64,000 bases of DNA, taken from positions 682,001 to 746,000 of the forward strand of contig JASPKZ010007303.1 in the NCBI GenBank assembly GCA_030220185.1. Direction: 5' to 3'. Shown in pieces: positions 1 through 9,895 of the stretch (the first letter of the stretch is position 1; every line of letters starts with the position of its first letter). The DNA is from Diploptera punctata (Eukaryota; Arthropoda; Insecta; Blattodea; Blaberidae). The translations under genes and the position numbers were made by a program. The notes beneath the pieces are model-generated. The model saw only the letters and a list, made by a program, of their open reading frames with translations, was not told where the DNA came from and did no database searches.

Positions 1-170
1 AAATAATGGTCTGACCTATTCAGAATGTTAAAAAGGAGGAGCTTGATTAAAGTGACAAAATTAAACTGATAAAATCGAGGTGAAAAACGCCTGTGATTGA
101 TTGTACATCAAAATTCATTGAAACGTGATTGGTCATCGACTCCCATTTGGGGCATGAGTTAAATAGTCAA
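1..170 (+). repeat. R2 repeat, 3' part only, cut by window start
   Basis: Matches the right-hand part of five other copies in the window (24115, 29985, 35390, 45121, 55942). The shared landmarks are a GGTCTGACCT-like block, an AAAAAGGAGGAGCTT block, GAAACGTGATTGGTCAT, and the terminal GAGTTAAATAGTC. The left end lies outside the window. There is no coding potential; it behaves as a non-autonomous DNA element. Confidence 0.8.
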
Positions 171-510
171 TTAAAATATATTATTAATATTTTTATTAAC
201 TTATAAAGTTTATGAAATTTGTGAAATTTTATTGTATTATATATAGTATATTATAAAATAATTATTAAATATTGAATTTTATTCTTGTTTAGTGTATTTA
301 AAATTATAAAACACAGAGCTAAGTGCGTACTTTAGAGGGAAATGTCAAACAAAATTAACTCACCTGTTTGTTGTAAACATCACAAAATATATTTTTTTGC
401 GCGATAGTGCGTTTTGTCGTACTTACAGAAATGGCTACCATGATTGAAAGTTCAACTTCCAACATTCCGGGATTGCCAATCTAAATAACTATACTGTAAT
501 ATTACATTTA

Positions 511-1556
511 ATTCCTAAAAAGTTAGTTAGACTTATACGAATATGTCTAAATGGCTCAAAGAGTAGGGTGCGTGTAGGTAAACAGTTTTCAGACACTTTT
601 GAAATCCAGAATGGGTTGAAGCAAGGAGATGCACTATCTCCTCTACTATTTAATTTTGTACTAGAGCATGCCATTAAATCTTTAGAGAATGAGGAAGGCT
701 TACAACTGAATGGTATTAATAAGCTGTTAGTTTATGCTGATGATGTAGTAGTACTGGCCGATAGCGAGGAGATACTAATGGCCAACACGCACACACTATT
801 GAGTAACACAAAGAAATTAGGACTGGAAGTAAATATCAGTAAAACTAAATATATGATCACACGTAGAAATTCAGTATATAATGGAAATGGACAGCTAATG
901 ACAAATGAGGGAAATTTTGACGAAGTGGGTGAATTCAAATACCTAGGAACAATAATCACAAATAGGAATGAGATGCACAAAGAAATTAAACATAGGCTCA
1001 ATTCTGGAAATGCATGCTATTATGCATTGCAGAGACTTTTGATATCCCAACTCCTTTCAAAAAACGTTAAGCTGAAAATATATAAAACTATTATTCTACC
1101 AGTTATATTATATGGGTGCGAAACATGGACTCTTACTTTAAGGGAGGAAAGGAGATTACGAGTATTTGAGAATAAAGTTCTTAGGAAAATTTTTGGACCA
1201 AAGAGAGATGAACAGACAGGTGAATGGAGAAGACTACTTAACAATGAACTACATGGTCTTTATAGGAAACCAGATATAATAAGAGCAGTTAAGTCTCGTA
1301 GACTGCGGTGGGCAGGACATGTTGCGCGTATGGGGAATGAAAGACGTGCATGGAAACTTCTTGTAGGAAAGCCAGAGGGAAAACGCCCAGTTGGTAGACC
1401 AAGAATGAGGTGGGAGAACAACATTAACTATGATTTGAGGGAAGTAGATTATACAGGGAATGATTGGAAAGCATTAGCTCAGGATAGGGATGTATGGAGA
1501 GCTTATGTCCGCGCGGCCATGAACCTACGGGTTCGATAGTGCCAGTGAGTAAGTAA
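511..1556 (+). mobile_element. LINE-A, 5'-truncated insertion with 15-bp target duplication
   Basis: A non-LTR retrotransposon 3' end inserted into R1. It is flanked by identical copies of GTAATATTACATTTA at 496-510 and 1557-1571, and the R1 copy at 11.5 kb shows the unoccupied site. The 3' tail is a short run of AAGT units rather than poly(A). The frame is open from the 5' junction through the stop at 1539, so this is one of the least damaged LINE-A copies here. Confidence 0.9.
568..1539 (+). CDS. LINE-A reverse transcriptase, C-terminal 323 aa (5'-truncated)
   Basis: This is the C-terminal part of a LINE ORF2 reverse transcriptase, which copies element RNA into a nicked chromosomal target. 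Visible motifs: QGDALSPLLFN (about residues 19-29, RT motif B) and YADD at 56-59 (motif C with both catalytic aspartates), then a YGCETW block and the LINE tail RLRWAGHVARM (about 245-255) followed by a GRPRMRW block. The finger region, motif A and the endonuclease are absent because of 5' truncation. The first codon is GTG and the frame continues upstream to the insertion junction, so this is not a real translation start. No upstream promoter is expected, so it is probably not expressed unless read through. Clade not resolved from sequence alone. Confidence 0.88.
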   Translation: MRVGKQFSDTFEIQNGLKQGDALSPLLFNFVLEHAIKSLENEEGLQLNGINKLLVYADDVVVLADSEEILMANTHTLLSNTKKLGLEVNISKTKYMITRRNSVYNGNGQLMTNEGNFDEVGEFKYLGTIITNRNEMHKEIKHRLNSGNACYYALQRLLISQLLSKNVKLKIYKTIILPVILYGCETWTLTLREERRLRVFENKVLRKIFGPKRDEQTGEWRRLLNNELHGLYRKPDIIRAVKSRRLRWAGHVARMGNERRAWKLLVGKPEGKRPVGRPRMRWENNINYDLREVDYTGNDWKALAQDRDVWRAYVRAAMNLRVR

Positions 1557-1982
1557 GTAATATTACATTTACACCCACGTGCGGGAAGTAAAACCACTTC
1601 CCTCTATGTATATTACGTATAATGTACATACAAAAAATATCCAAAAAGGTACATTATATGAAACAAATCACTGCATTTTAAATAAACTGAACTTTATTTG
1701 AAACAATATAAAACAATAAGTACATACTTGCGGCCATTTTATCAATAATAATGGTCTCACGGCCGCACTGTTAACGTTAGTCAATTGCTTATAATGAACG
1801 CAATTATTTCCAGCAAAGGTGTTATTATTTTGCTATTATTTATTATTTTGAAAACACCATCGCGCAAAAAAAAAAATGTACAACGCACGTTTGTGAAGTG
1901 TTTAACAGAATCTTGCATCGTAATATACTATTTCCTTCCAAAGCAAAATGTGGAAACTCGTGTATCCATTGTTTAATTGAAT

Positions 1983-3047
1983 GAGTCATTTCGAAAAGGG
2001 ATCATCTACAGCTGATCAAATTTTACAGGAGAGGGAAAAAACTGATTCAGTTTGTCCAGGATAAAGCTATGAATCTGAAATTTCTACTGAATAATTTTCA
2101 TGCCCATTTACGTTCACTTACCGATTTACATGACTTTCTTGATTATGGTTTTCCCAAAAAAACTAATTATAATTTTCCGGAGATGATCCCTTTTCGAAAT
2201 GAACGAACAAACGTTTACAAAATTAAACGCATTTCTTTGAAAAAAATTATTCTTGCGAAATAACTACATACATGGAATAATACTGTACACATTTTATTAC
2301 ATTTCATCATTTGGAAGTGACTATAAAAAAAGTACATCCGAAAAATTTTATCATTGAACATCTTCGGCGTTCTCTACTACTTTAGCTCTAGTTGTAGGTC
2401 ATTTGAATAAATCATCATAAAAATGTCGGATGGATATCAGGAATGTAATGATGAAGTATCTTTACATCCATTTTTTTTGTGATTGATTGGTACTTTGCTG
2501 ATGTAGGCAGGGCGTGTTTTCACATCAGGTATTTGCAGTATTTCTGGGGGCTTTGGTTTGAGCAAGTTGAACTCTTGTTCCCCGAAAATGGTGTCAATGA
2601 ATTTCCTGCCGATTACGGTTCTAGGCTTGTCATTATTACACTCAAATTTGTAAAATGTATTTATTGCAAAATAATGTTTTTGTTCTTTTGGGACACCTTT
2701 ACCCATACTCTGTATACGGAGTGCCTTGCATTAAATAAATAATACATAATAACGATAACATGGTTTTAATATTGTTTACTCTGATAACACAGAAAGACTG
2801 CAAGAGGATAGATATGCAGCTGAAGTCAAGATCTCATTCGTGTGTCAATCCGTTCGAAAAGGGAACAACTCGGCGAATTGATCCTTTTTCGAAATTACTA
2901 CATGAAAGGTAAAGTCAGAAAGTGGTAAAATAATTGTGTATTTGATCATTTCTCACGCGGAATCGATGTAAGGACGTATGTAAACATGGAATAACGAAAA
3001 AGCGAATTTCACAAAAAATAGTAGATGATCCCTTTTCGAAATGACTC
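1983..3047. mobile_element. DNA transposon-like element with 27-bp perfect terminal inverted repeats
   Basis: Bases 1983-2009 are the exact reverse complement of 3021-3047 (core TTCGAAAAGGGATCATC). Two more copies of the terminal motif lie inside (about 2177-2203 inverted, and a degenerate one near 2848-2900). About 1,065 bp long. No direct target duplication could be fixed. A minus-strand ORF lies inside (2437-2706). Superfamily unassigned. Confidence 0.65.
2437..2706 (-). CDS. unidentified 89-aa ORF inside the 1983-3047 element
   Basis: Starts MGKGVPKEQKHYF and contains the proline/lysine-rich stretch LKPKPPEILQIPD. Composition looks protein-like rather than like a reverse-strand shadow. 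Just past the stop, another frame reads YIPDIHP, which loosely recalls the IPP-x-HH-x-FY ending of some insect transposon proteins that I know only from memory. If that is right, this is the decayed C-terminus of the element's own transposase with a frameshift near its end. No catalytic motif is visible. It could also be an accidental ORF. Confidence 0.3.
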   Translation of the reverse strand: MGKGVPKEQKHYFAINTFYKFECNNDKPRTVIGRKFIDTIFGEQEFNLLKPKPPEILQIPDVKTRPAYISKVPINHKKNGCKDTSSLHS

Positions 3048-3554
3048 TGATTCAATGGAATACGACTTGGAAGCTGGAACTTACGGCATGATGCAATGTT
3101 CTTACAGAATACAATTGATTTATTAAAATTTCTTCTTTTGTACATTAATTACGAATGCCGCCATCATTTTCACAAAAGTAGGCTTAGGTCAGTAATGCAG
3201 AAAAAAAGGTGACTTTGTAAGTTGGACGAAAACAGATTTACATGTCTGACAATAATAGAACGTGAAAGTGGAATATTTACGCTTGTTTTGAACTTGTGGG
3301 AGAGTGAGATTACTCGTGGGAGTCATCACGCTCATCCATCACAACTTCTGAAGCTGCGTCCGGCAAATTGATCACGAACTTGGTTCTTCACTTACATCTC
3401 TATCTGTGACCTCACACATCGCTTGATCCTCAAAATACACCGTTACAACAACTAAATTATTACTCGCTTTACATAAGTTATCCCACACAAAAGGAAATAA
3501 TGCATAGAATTATCTCGTCCCAGACAGTCAGGTTTTCTATTTTGAAAAAGTATA
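3048..3554. other. no recognisable feature
   Basis: AT-rich sequence between two DNA elements. No ORF, tRNA-like box or match to other repeats of the window was found. Confidence 0.5.
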
Positions 3555-3708
3555 GTAATACATAGAGCCTGGATTTGTATGCGAAATGCATGTTTTGTTT
3601 TACGCATTAAAAAGTATGCGGAAATGATTTACATGTTAAGTGGTTCCTTCACAGACAATTTGAGCTGTCAACTTTTATAAGATTCATGATGTGTTCCGTT
3701 GAGGTATT

Positions 3709-3945
3709 ATTCAAAATTAAAATATAAAATTATGGAATATTCACCTGAAAGGTCCGTCTCCTCAACTTATTTAATTATTTAACTGTAGCGCTTTCGGGAC
3801 TTGTCCCATCATCGGCAGGATTCAAAACTTGAATCCTGCCGATGATGGAACAAGTCCCGAAAGCGCTACAGTTAAATAATTAATCAAGTTGAGGAGACGG
3901 ACCTTTCAGGCGAATTCCGTAATTTTATATTTTAATTTGAGCGGT
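3709..3945. repeat. foldback element with two near-perfect ~110-120-bp arms
   Basis: The left arm (about 3709-3832) and right arm (about 3836-3945) are reverse complements with very few mismatches, including blocks AACTGTAGCGCTTTCGGGAC and GGTCCGTCTCCTCAA. The loop is only a few bases. Each arm's inner part reads CCGATGATGG, a self-complementary stem, then CGAAAGCGC, which resembles a hammerhead-ribozyme core (see findings). It lies inside the hAT element. Confidence 0.88.
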
Positions 3946-4229
3946 ATTTGATAATGCATAAAAATGCATATTCCGGAGGAAAACCCTTGTTTTAGATTGT
4001 TAATGCCTAAATGCATATTTTACTCCTAAATGTGGTTTTAAATTATAATTTTCCTTTCAACTAATTACTAGTAATTAATTATTATAATGTATATTTTAAA
4101 ATTAATAAAGTCTCTGCAATCCATTGGATATAAGTGTAACGTTTATATTTACATCTGTGTAAGAGAGATATACCCGTGGGCCTTGAGAAATAATATTACG
4201 GTATTGCTAAAATCGCATTTGATAAGCTT

Positions 4230-4418
4230 AGTCTTCTTCTTCTTCACGGTTTAGGCTTATCTACTAGCCTGTTCCGGCTCCAAATTGCTGCTCTTTCCAT
4301 CTTTTCTTTGGTCTTCCCAAACTTCTTCTTCCTCGTGGTGAATAGCCGTATGCTGCCTTTGCTATTATATTCTCAGTCATCCTTACCAAGTGTTCTTTCC
4401 AGTTTGTTCTGTATTTCT
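4230..4418 (-). mobile_element. LINE-D 3'-end fragment
   Basis: Nearly identical to the minus-strand LINE-D copy at 18863-19258: the same CTTCTTC-type 3' tail and the text corresponding to a GRSKKRWKQQQFGAGAG-like C-terminus. Only the extreme 3' part is present, and it is embedded in the hAT element. Confidence 0.8.
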
Positions 4419-4424
4419 CTGTTG

Positions 4425-4790
4425 TCCATGTGGATCATCGCCTTGTCGTGATAGGGAGGCTTAGTACCAATGACCCAGACGATCATAACCGGGAAGCCTT
4501 GGCTTGCGGTTGGATAAGAGGAGAGGGGACTAAGAATAATCCGCAACGTGGGAGCAACGACCACACTGGAAGCTGCAAACAACGGCAGACACGGCGGAGA
4601 TAGAAATATCGGAACGGCGAAAATGGCGGAAGTGGCAACCCAATCTCTGGGGATGAAATAAGAGACCCAGCTCGGGGAAACAAGAGTGAAGTCCTCAACG
4701 GCAGAAGGCGGAAGAGGCAGCCCTCCTTGTGGGGATAAAACACAAGGAAGCAAGTCCAAAGGGTTTAACCCATTCGCTTCAGGTTTAAAT
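4425..4790 (+). mobile_element. GC-rich block resembling a LINE 5' leader
   Basis: The beginning (ATCGCCTTGTCGTGATAGGG) resembles the leader-like block at 34085-34265 (ACCTTGTCGTGGTAGAGCGG). The block has unusually high G+C for this window. The open frames through it look compositional. A fragment GTTTAACCCATTCGC near 4764 recurs inverted near 5070-5083. Confidence 0.4.
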
Positions 4791-5160
4791 GCTCAATGCA
4801 CTTCCCTAGAAACCGGATTTAAGTTACCGTAAATTATATTTTGTATTTTCAGACATTCAAAACAAACAAAATATAACGGTTCTTGAGATCGCATTAAGGA
4901 TGAAGGCCAAAACACATTCTTCAGCTATTCATAAATGTTAATAAATGATCACCCTTCCAAGGGATGTATAAAGTATTACAAAATATATAAGAGCAGTGTT
5001 AAGCGAGTGTATCTCGTCTTCTTAGTTGAAGGCCATTTAACTGCCGGCGAGTCTACCTCGTCTTTTGAGGCGAATGGGCTAAGGAGGCAGCCCCTCCAAA
5101 GGACTAACCCTGCAGAACGTTAGTAGCATACTCAGGGGACACTTCAAAATACTTACAAGC

Positions 5161-5412
5161 TCCAAAGGTAAGCTCAGTGAAGAATCAAATAAAAATCCTG
5201 GCTACAATAGAATTTGCCATATTAGCAAAATGTTCTCTGGTGATAGTGAAAAAACTGTAACCGAAGAGAAATCCACTGAAGGAAAGCTGTGGTGTTTTTC
5301 ACATGCACCTGTGGCATCATGTAATGTAGAAAGGACATTTTCATTGTATAAACCCTTCTTGACTGACAAACGAAGGAGCTTCATTCATGAAAACCTTCCT
5401 TATCTACTGTAA
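5161..5412 (+). pseudogene. hAT transposase C-terminal dimerisation region, remnant
   Basis: The frame reads KNPGYNRICHISKMFSGDSE, then SCNVERTFSLYKPFLTDKRR and SFIHENL before a stop. The pattern CNVERTFS-x-YK-x(3)-TDKRRSF-x(2)-ENL fits the hAT C-terminal dimerisation domain used in transposase oligomerisation. The RNase-H-like catalytic core and BED zinc finger are missing. It sits about 140 bp from the right terminal repeat, as expected for a transposase reading toward that end. Confidence 0.8.
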
Positions 5413-5589
5413 CAGCCAGGAATAATTTAAGATAACCCACAAAGCAAATAATTTATTTGTTTTTATTAAATCTGTTTTTGCATATTTAGGGTGCATATTT
5501 CTACATTTTTCATGCATATTTAGTACTTTATTTTGCATACAAATCCGGGCTCTAGTAATACAGTAAATACGAGTATATAAATTTTAAAA

Positions 5590-5764
5590 TATTGATAGCG
5601 CGGCAGTCCTTGGAGGACCTTGGCCTACCTGCAGGCTGCTTAGCCTCCACATCTACATATGTCAATCACAGAGACAAGCTAGTGTAGAGATGATATATGG
5701 TCTGAATGTCGGATTCCCCGATGTCATGCTGATTTTCTCAACCGAGTATCGCTACTTATAACTA
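5590..5764 (-). mobile_element. SINE-2 fragment (body, head missing)
   Basis: Contains CCACATCTACATATGTCAATCACAG-like and CTCAACC..CGCTACTTA blocks of the SINE-2 body. The tRNA-like head is absent because LINE-A abuts at 5765. Confidence 0.75.
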
Positions 5765-6702
5765 ACTCACAGGCACTATGGCTTTGCGGACATATTCTCT
5801 CCATACATACATATCCTTAGCTAATGTTTTGCATCATCCCCTGTATATCTATCCCCCCTACGTGGACTCAAATCATTGTTAAGGTTATTCTCCCCACCCC
5901 CTCATTCTTGGCCTACATAATGGGCTCCATCCCTATTGTTTTTCCTGGAATACGTTTCCATTTCCCCTCTACCATTCCCCATTTTCGTGTATCATAGAAT
6001 CCATACCCATGGCAGTCTAGAGATTTAAGTGTTCTTATTAGATCTGGGTTTCCCATAAAGACAATGTAGCTCACTGTAAGTAGACTCCTCTATTTTCGTA
6101 TGTCTGTTCATCTCTCTCTGCCTCTGATCAGCCAGACATTGTCCTAATAACTTTATTCTTATATACGTATTTTTCTTTTTCCTCCTCCTCAAAGTAAGGG
6201 TTCCTATTACTCGTTTTCCATTTAATGTTGATAACAGTTTTTATATGCTTTCAGGTTAATGAAGTTGAGAAGGCAAGACTCCCTGTAATGCATAACAGTA
6301 TATATTCGTATTTCCAGAAAATAGTCTATGTTTAGACTGTATGTACAGTACATCGGTCCTGTTTGTAATTATTGTTCCTAGGTGTTTGAATTCAGCCACT
6401 TCATCAAAATTTCCCTCGTTTCACATTAACTGTGGTTTTCCGTTATGTAAAGTATTTCTATGTGTGGCCATATTTTTAGTTTTATTGATGCTTACTTCCA
6501 GTCCTAATATCTTAGTGTTATTGTATTATGTAGAGTGTACGTATTGGCCCTTAGTATCTTCTCGCCAATTCCTAGTAATATTATATCATCCGCATACATT
6601 AATACCTTATTAATACCATTTAGATGTAGGCCTTCTTGGCCCTCTAAAGATTTGATGTCCTGCTCTAGTACAAAATTCAATAGTAGAGGAGATAGGAAGT
6701 AA
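5765..6702 (-). mobile_element. LINE-A, decayed minus-strand copy
   Basis: Reverse complement of the LINE-A 3' kilobase. The 3' end is at the left (AACTAACTCACAGGCACTATG); the motif-B region (GGAGATAG) is at about 6700. Many frameshifts; no useful open frame. More diverged than the copies at 511 and 62788. Confidence 0.85.
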
Positions 6703-6721
6703 TAAATATATTATAGAAATC

Positions 6722-7790
6722 TCCATAGCGCTGCTGACTTGGACTATCTGCGGGCTGCTTCGCTTCCACATCTAACTGGCACTATCGAACCCGTAGGTAC
6801 ATGACCGCGCGGACATAAGCTCTCCATACATCCCTATCCTGAGCTAATCATCCCTGTATAATCTACTTCCCTCAAATCATAGTTAATGTTATTCTCTCAC
6901 CTCGTTCTTGGTCTACCAACTGGGCGTTTTCCCTCTGGATTTCCTACAATAAGCTTCCATGCATGCCTTTCATTCCCCATTCGAGTCACGTGTCCTGCCC
7001 ATCACAGTCTACGAGACTTAACTGTTATTATTATATCTGACTTCCTATAAAGATCATGTAGTTCACCGTTATGCAATCCTCTCCATTCATCTGTTTGTTC
7101 ATCTCTCTTTGGTCCAAAAAATTTTCCTAAGAACTTTATTCTCAAATACCAGTAATCTCCTTTCCTCCCTTAAAGTAAGAGTCCATGTTTCGCATCCATA
7201 TAATGTAACTGGTAGAATAATAATTTTATATATTTTCAGTTTAACGTTTTTTGAAAGGATTTGGGACGTCAAGAGTTTCTGTAATGCATAATAGCACGCA
7301 TTTCCAGAATTGAATCTATGTTTAATTTCTTTGTGCATCTCATTCCTATTTGTGATTATTGTTCCCAGGTACTTGAATTCAGCCACTTCCTCAAATTTTC
7401 CCTCATTCTTCATTAGCTGTCCCATTTACATTATATGGTGTATTTCTATGTGTGACTATATAGCCTATTTAGTTTTATTGATATTTACTTCCAGTCTTAA
7501 ATTCTTAGTGTTACTCAATAGTGTGTGCGTGTTGGCCTTTAGTATCTCTTCACTCTCGCCCAATAGTACATCTTCAGCATAAACTAACAGCTTTTTAATA
7601 CCATTGGCTTCCACATCTACATATGTCAGATCGCAGAGACGGATGATCATCTAGCTAGTATAGAGATGATATATGGTAAGAATGTCTGATTCTCCGATAT
7701 CATGCTGGTTTTCTCAACCGAGAATCGCTGCTTACTATAGCTATCCAAATTTCTTGCTATGCTACTGAGCACTAGTCCTATACAGTAGAC
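6722..7790 (-). mobile_element. SINE-2, interrupted by a LINE-A
   Basis: The SINE-2 body is present as 6722-6774 and 7607-7790. The gap is filled by LINE-A (6775-7606), bordered by GCTTCCACATCTA at 6762-6774 and 7607-7619. The right piece continues through the CTCAACCGAGAATCGCTGCTTAC region. The tRNA-like head is not recognisable. Confidence 0.8.
6775..7606 (-). mobile_element. LINE-A inserted into SINE-2 with 13-bp target duplication
   Basis: 5'-truncated LINE-A. Open segments remain: 7099-7425 encodes EFKYLGTIITNRNEMHKEIK and YGCETWTLTLREERR, and 7465-7650 covers the motif-C area where the catalytic pair reads YAED rather than YADD. Frameshifts separate them, so it is a pseudogene. Confidence 0.88.
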
Positions 7791-8267
7791 GAAATAAATA
7801 ATTATAGTATAAATGCACTGTAAAATTCACAGCAGAGAGGCCACCCCTTACCCCCATAACAGAATATGTATCCATTAGAGCTGGTGAACTACTCATTCAC
7901 CCCCGTGCGATTCTCGCTCTTCGGGATTCCCAATCTCATTACATCTACGGAGGCACTTGGCGTGGGAATTGCCAAACGCATGAGTTTTTAATGCTGACAT
8001 TTTACACATTTTTGTTGTTTGGTTTTTCTGCAGAAAAATAAACGTGGCATATTCTGTTAGTGTTTTCTTACTTGGTTGATAGATGTAATAAGAAAATGGG
8101 TGGTGGGTTGGATATGGAACGGTACTTGAGGAACAATAATATAACATTAATTCATATATTTCAAGTTTGAGGGTTGGTTTATTTTTTTAGAATGTGGTCC
8201 GATTTAGTATCGCTATGATTTATTCGTATATTTACGAAAGTTTCGTCCTTTTTATGAATATTACAGT
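7791..8267. other. no recognisable feature
   Basis: Unassigned sequence up to the left edge of the large inverted duplication. An 84-codon minus-strand frame (7893-8147) has no recognisable motif. Confidence 0.5.
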
Positions 8268-8335
8268 TCACATAGGCCTACTGTAAAAATATGCTTATTG
8301 AATACTCGTATTTTGTAAGTATTGAGACAACCTGA

Positions 8336-8580
8336 GGAAATTTACTATGAAAAGAAAGCCATATATGAGCCAACAGTTGACTATACAAAAATAAATACCA
8401 ACTAGATGGTATACAGTCACAGGATGATGATCGGGACAAGATGTACTATACCAGGATTCTTAGCTAAATTTTGGAATTCCTTAGATTTGGACAGGGTGTA
8501 TCTTTCTAAAATTGCCATCGCCGCCATTAGAGCATCAATTTCAATTTTAAGAAACCATCTTTACAAAATTTCTACTTTAT
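8336..8580 (+). pseudogene. left-arm copy of an 87-aa retroelement-like segment, frameshifted
   Basis: Same coding text as 9896-10159 on the other arm (starting RQPEEIYYEKKAIYEPTVDY) but with single-base losses that break the frame near residues 20 and 33. Confidence 0.6.
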
Positions 8581-8729
8581 AGTATGTATAGGCCTACTTC
8601 AATTACAATTTGAAATTTGTAATGTATTTACAAAATGTATTTCATCAATTTTGAAAATTAATTGTTTGTATCATTTTGTCCTTGAGACAATCCTCTAATG
8701 AGGAAAGTTATATATAATAAAATATACTT

Positions 8730-9074
8730 CCGATTGAGGGTCTTTCCACTTTTCAGCGGTTGCCCTTTTATCAGCCGGCTGCTGGCCCTTCACATCCACA
8801 TGTGTCAATCACAGAGGTAGATGATCAACAGCCAGTGTAGGAGTGACATGTGGTTAGCATGTCGAGTCCCCCAGCCGTTATAGCTGGTTCCTCAACCTGG
8901 AGCCGCTACTTAATGTAGCTACCCAATTGCCTCACGATGCTGGGTGGGCACCGGTCCCATACTGGCCGAAATACCATGAGAAAATTTCTTCCTCCATGGA
9001 GACTCGAACCAGCGCAAGTCCCGTAGCTCTGCGCCAAGGCTACCTACCTTAACCGCTCGGCTACGGCGCGGGAC
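8730..9074 (-). mobile_element. SINE-2, full-length, in left arm of inverted duplication
   Basis: tRNA-derived SINE. The head lies at the right (GCCGTAGCCGAGCGGTTAAGG read on the minus strand, pol III A box) with B box GGTTCGAGTCTCC. Flanked by ATAAAATATACTT at 8717-8729 and 9075-9087. Confidence 0.92.
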
Positions 9075-9087
9075 ATAAAATATACTT

Positions 9088-9141
9088 AATAATAATAATA
9101 ATTAATAATAACAATAATAACAATAACAATAATAATAATAA
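9088..9141. repeat. (AAT)n/(AAC)n microsatellite
   Basis: AAT-rich microsatellite with interspersed AAC units; its inverted counterpart is at about 9373-9445 in the other arm, longer and purer. Confidence 0.9.
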
Positions 9142-9231
9142 TGAGTGTGTGTCTGTATGTCCTTTATGGACTCGAAAACTGCTTGACCGATTTTATTTTT
9201 TTATCATTTAGAAAATTTGTCTGCAACAGTT

Positions 9232-9350
9232 AAGTCATCATCATCATCATCTTCTTTCATGAATTAGGTCTTTGCCTGTTCCGATCTCACATCTGTTTAG
9301 CTCAGCGCTTTCTTGGTCTTCCTACCGATCTTCGTCCTCCAGGATTATAC
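9232..9350 (-). mobile_element. LINE 3'-end fragment in the spacer
   Basis: A (TCA)n run followed by CATGAATTAGGTC and TTCCGATCTCA is the reverse complement of the (GAT)n-tailed 3' end shared by several LINE families here (LINE-C, LINE-E and others). Confidence 0.7.
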
Positions 9351-9410
9351 ATCAATGCAGACACACACTCATTATTATTATTATTGTTATTGTTATTATT
9401 GTTATTATTA

Positions 9411-9445
<35 letters not shown>

Positions 9446-9456
9446 GTATATTTTAT

Positions 9457-9748
9457 GTCCCGCGCCGTAGCCGAGCGGTTAAGGTAGGTAGCCTTGGCGC
9501 AGAGTTACGGGACTTGCGCTGGTTCGAGTCTCCATGGGGGAAGAAAGGCAATTGGGTAGCTACATTAAGTAGCGGCTCCAGGTTGAGGAACCAGCTATGA
9601 CGGCTGGGGGACTCGACATGCTAACCACATGCCACTCCTACACTGGCTGTTGATCATCTACCTCTGTGATTGACACATGTGGATGTGAAGGGCCAGCAGC
9701 CAGCTGGTAAAAGGGCAACCGCTGAAAAGTGGAAAGACCCTCAATCGG
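9457..9748 (+). mobile_element. SINE-2 in right arm of inverted duplication, internally deleted
   Basis: Same insertion as 8730-9074 in opposite orientation: the flanking AAGTATATTTTAT is at 9444-9456 and 9749-9761. About 55 bases between the B box and the CAATTGGGTAGC block are missing compared with the left arm. Confidence 0.92.
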
Positions 9749-9895
9749 AAGTATATTTTATTATATATAACTTTCCTCATTAGAGGATTGCCTCAAGGAC
9801 AAAATGATACAAACAATTAATTTTCAAAATTGATGAAATACATTTTGTAAATACATTACAAATTTCAAATTGTAATTGAAGTAGGCCTATACATA

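Larger units (their letters stand above)
392..1960 (+). repeat. R1 repeat copy 1, split by LINE-A
   Basis: The left edge is sharp at a T-run followed by GCGCGATAGTGCG; the unrelated flanks of the three copies (here, 11437, 52968 reverse) diverge exactly there. Sequence shared with the other copies runs 392-510 and 1557-1960. Near the right side an inverted version of the left end occurs (CACCATCGCGC then A-run, about 1857-1876), but homology among copies continues past it, so it is not a simple terminal repeat. Relative to copies 2 and 3 about 28 bases are missing near 1765. No protein coding seen. Confidence 0.7.
3563..5554 (+). mobile_element. hAT-superfamily element with exact 8-bp target duplication
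   Basis: The ends are TAGAGCCTGGATTTGTATGC (3563-3582) and its reverse complement with one mismatch (5535-5554). The flanking 8-mers are identical: GTAATACA at 3555-3562 and 5555-5562. An 8-bp duplication is the hAT signature. The only transposase left is the C-terminal dimerisation part near 5161-5412. The interior holds a foldback (3709-3945), a LINE-D 3' fragment (4230-4418) and a GC-rich LINE-leader-like block (4425-4790). The element is non-autonomous. Confidence 0.9.

Noticed and set aside
4373..4759. 128-codon proline/serine-rich minus-strand ORF
   Set aside because: It spans the junction of a LINE-D fragment and a GC-rich leader-like block, so it crosses two unrelated repeats.
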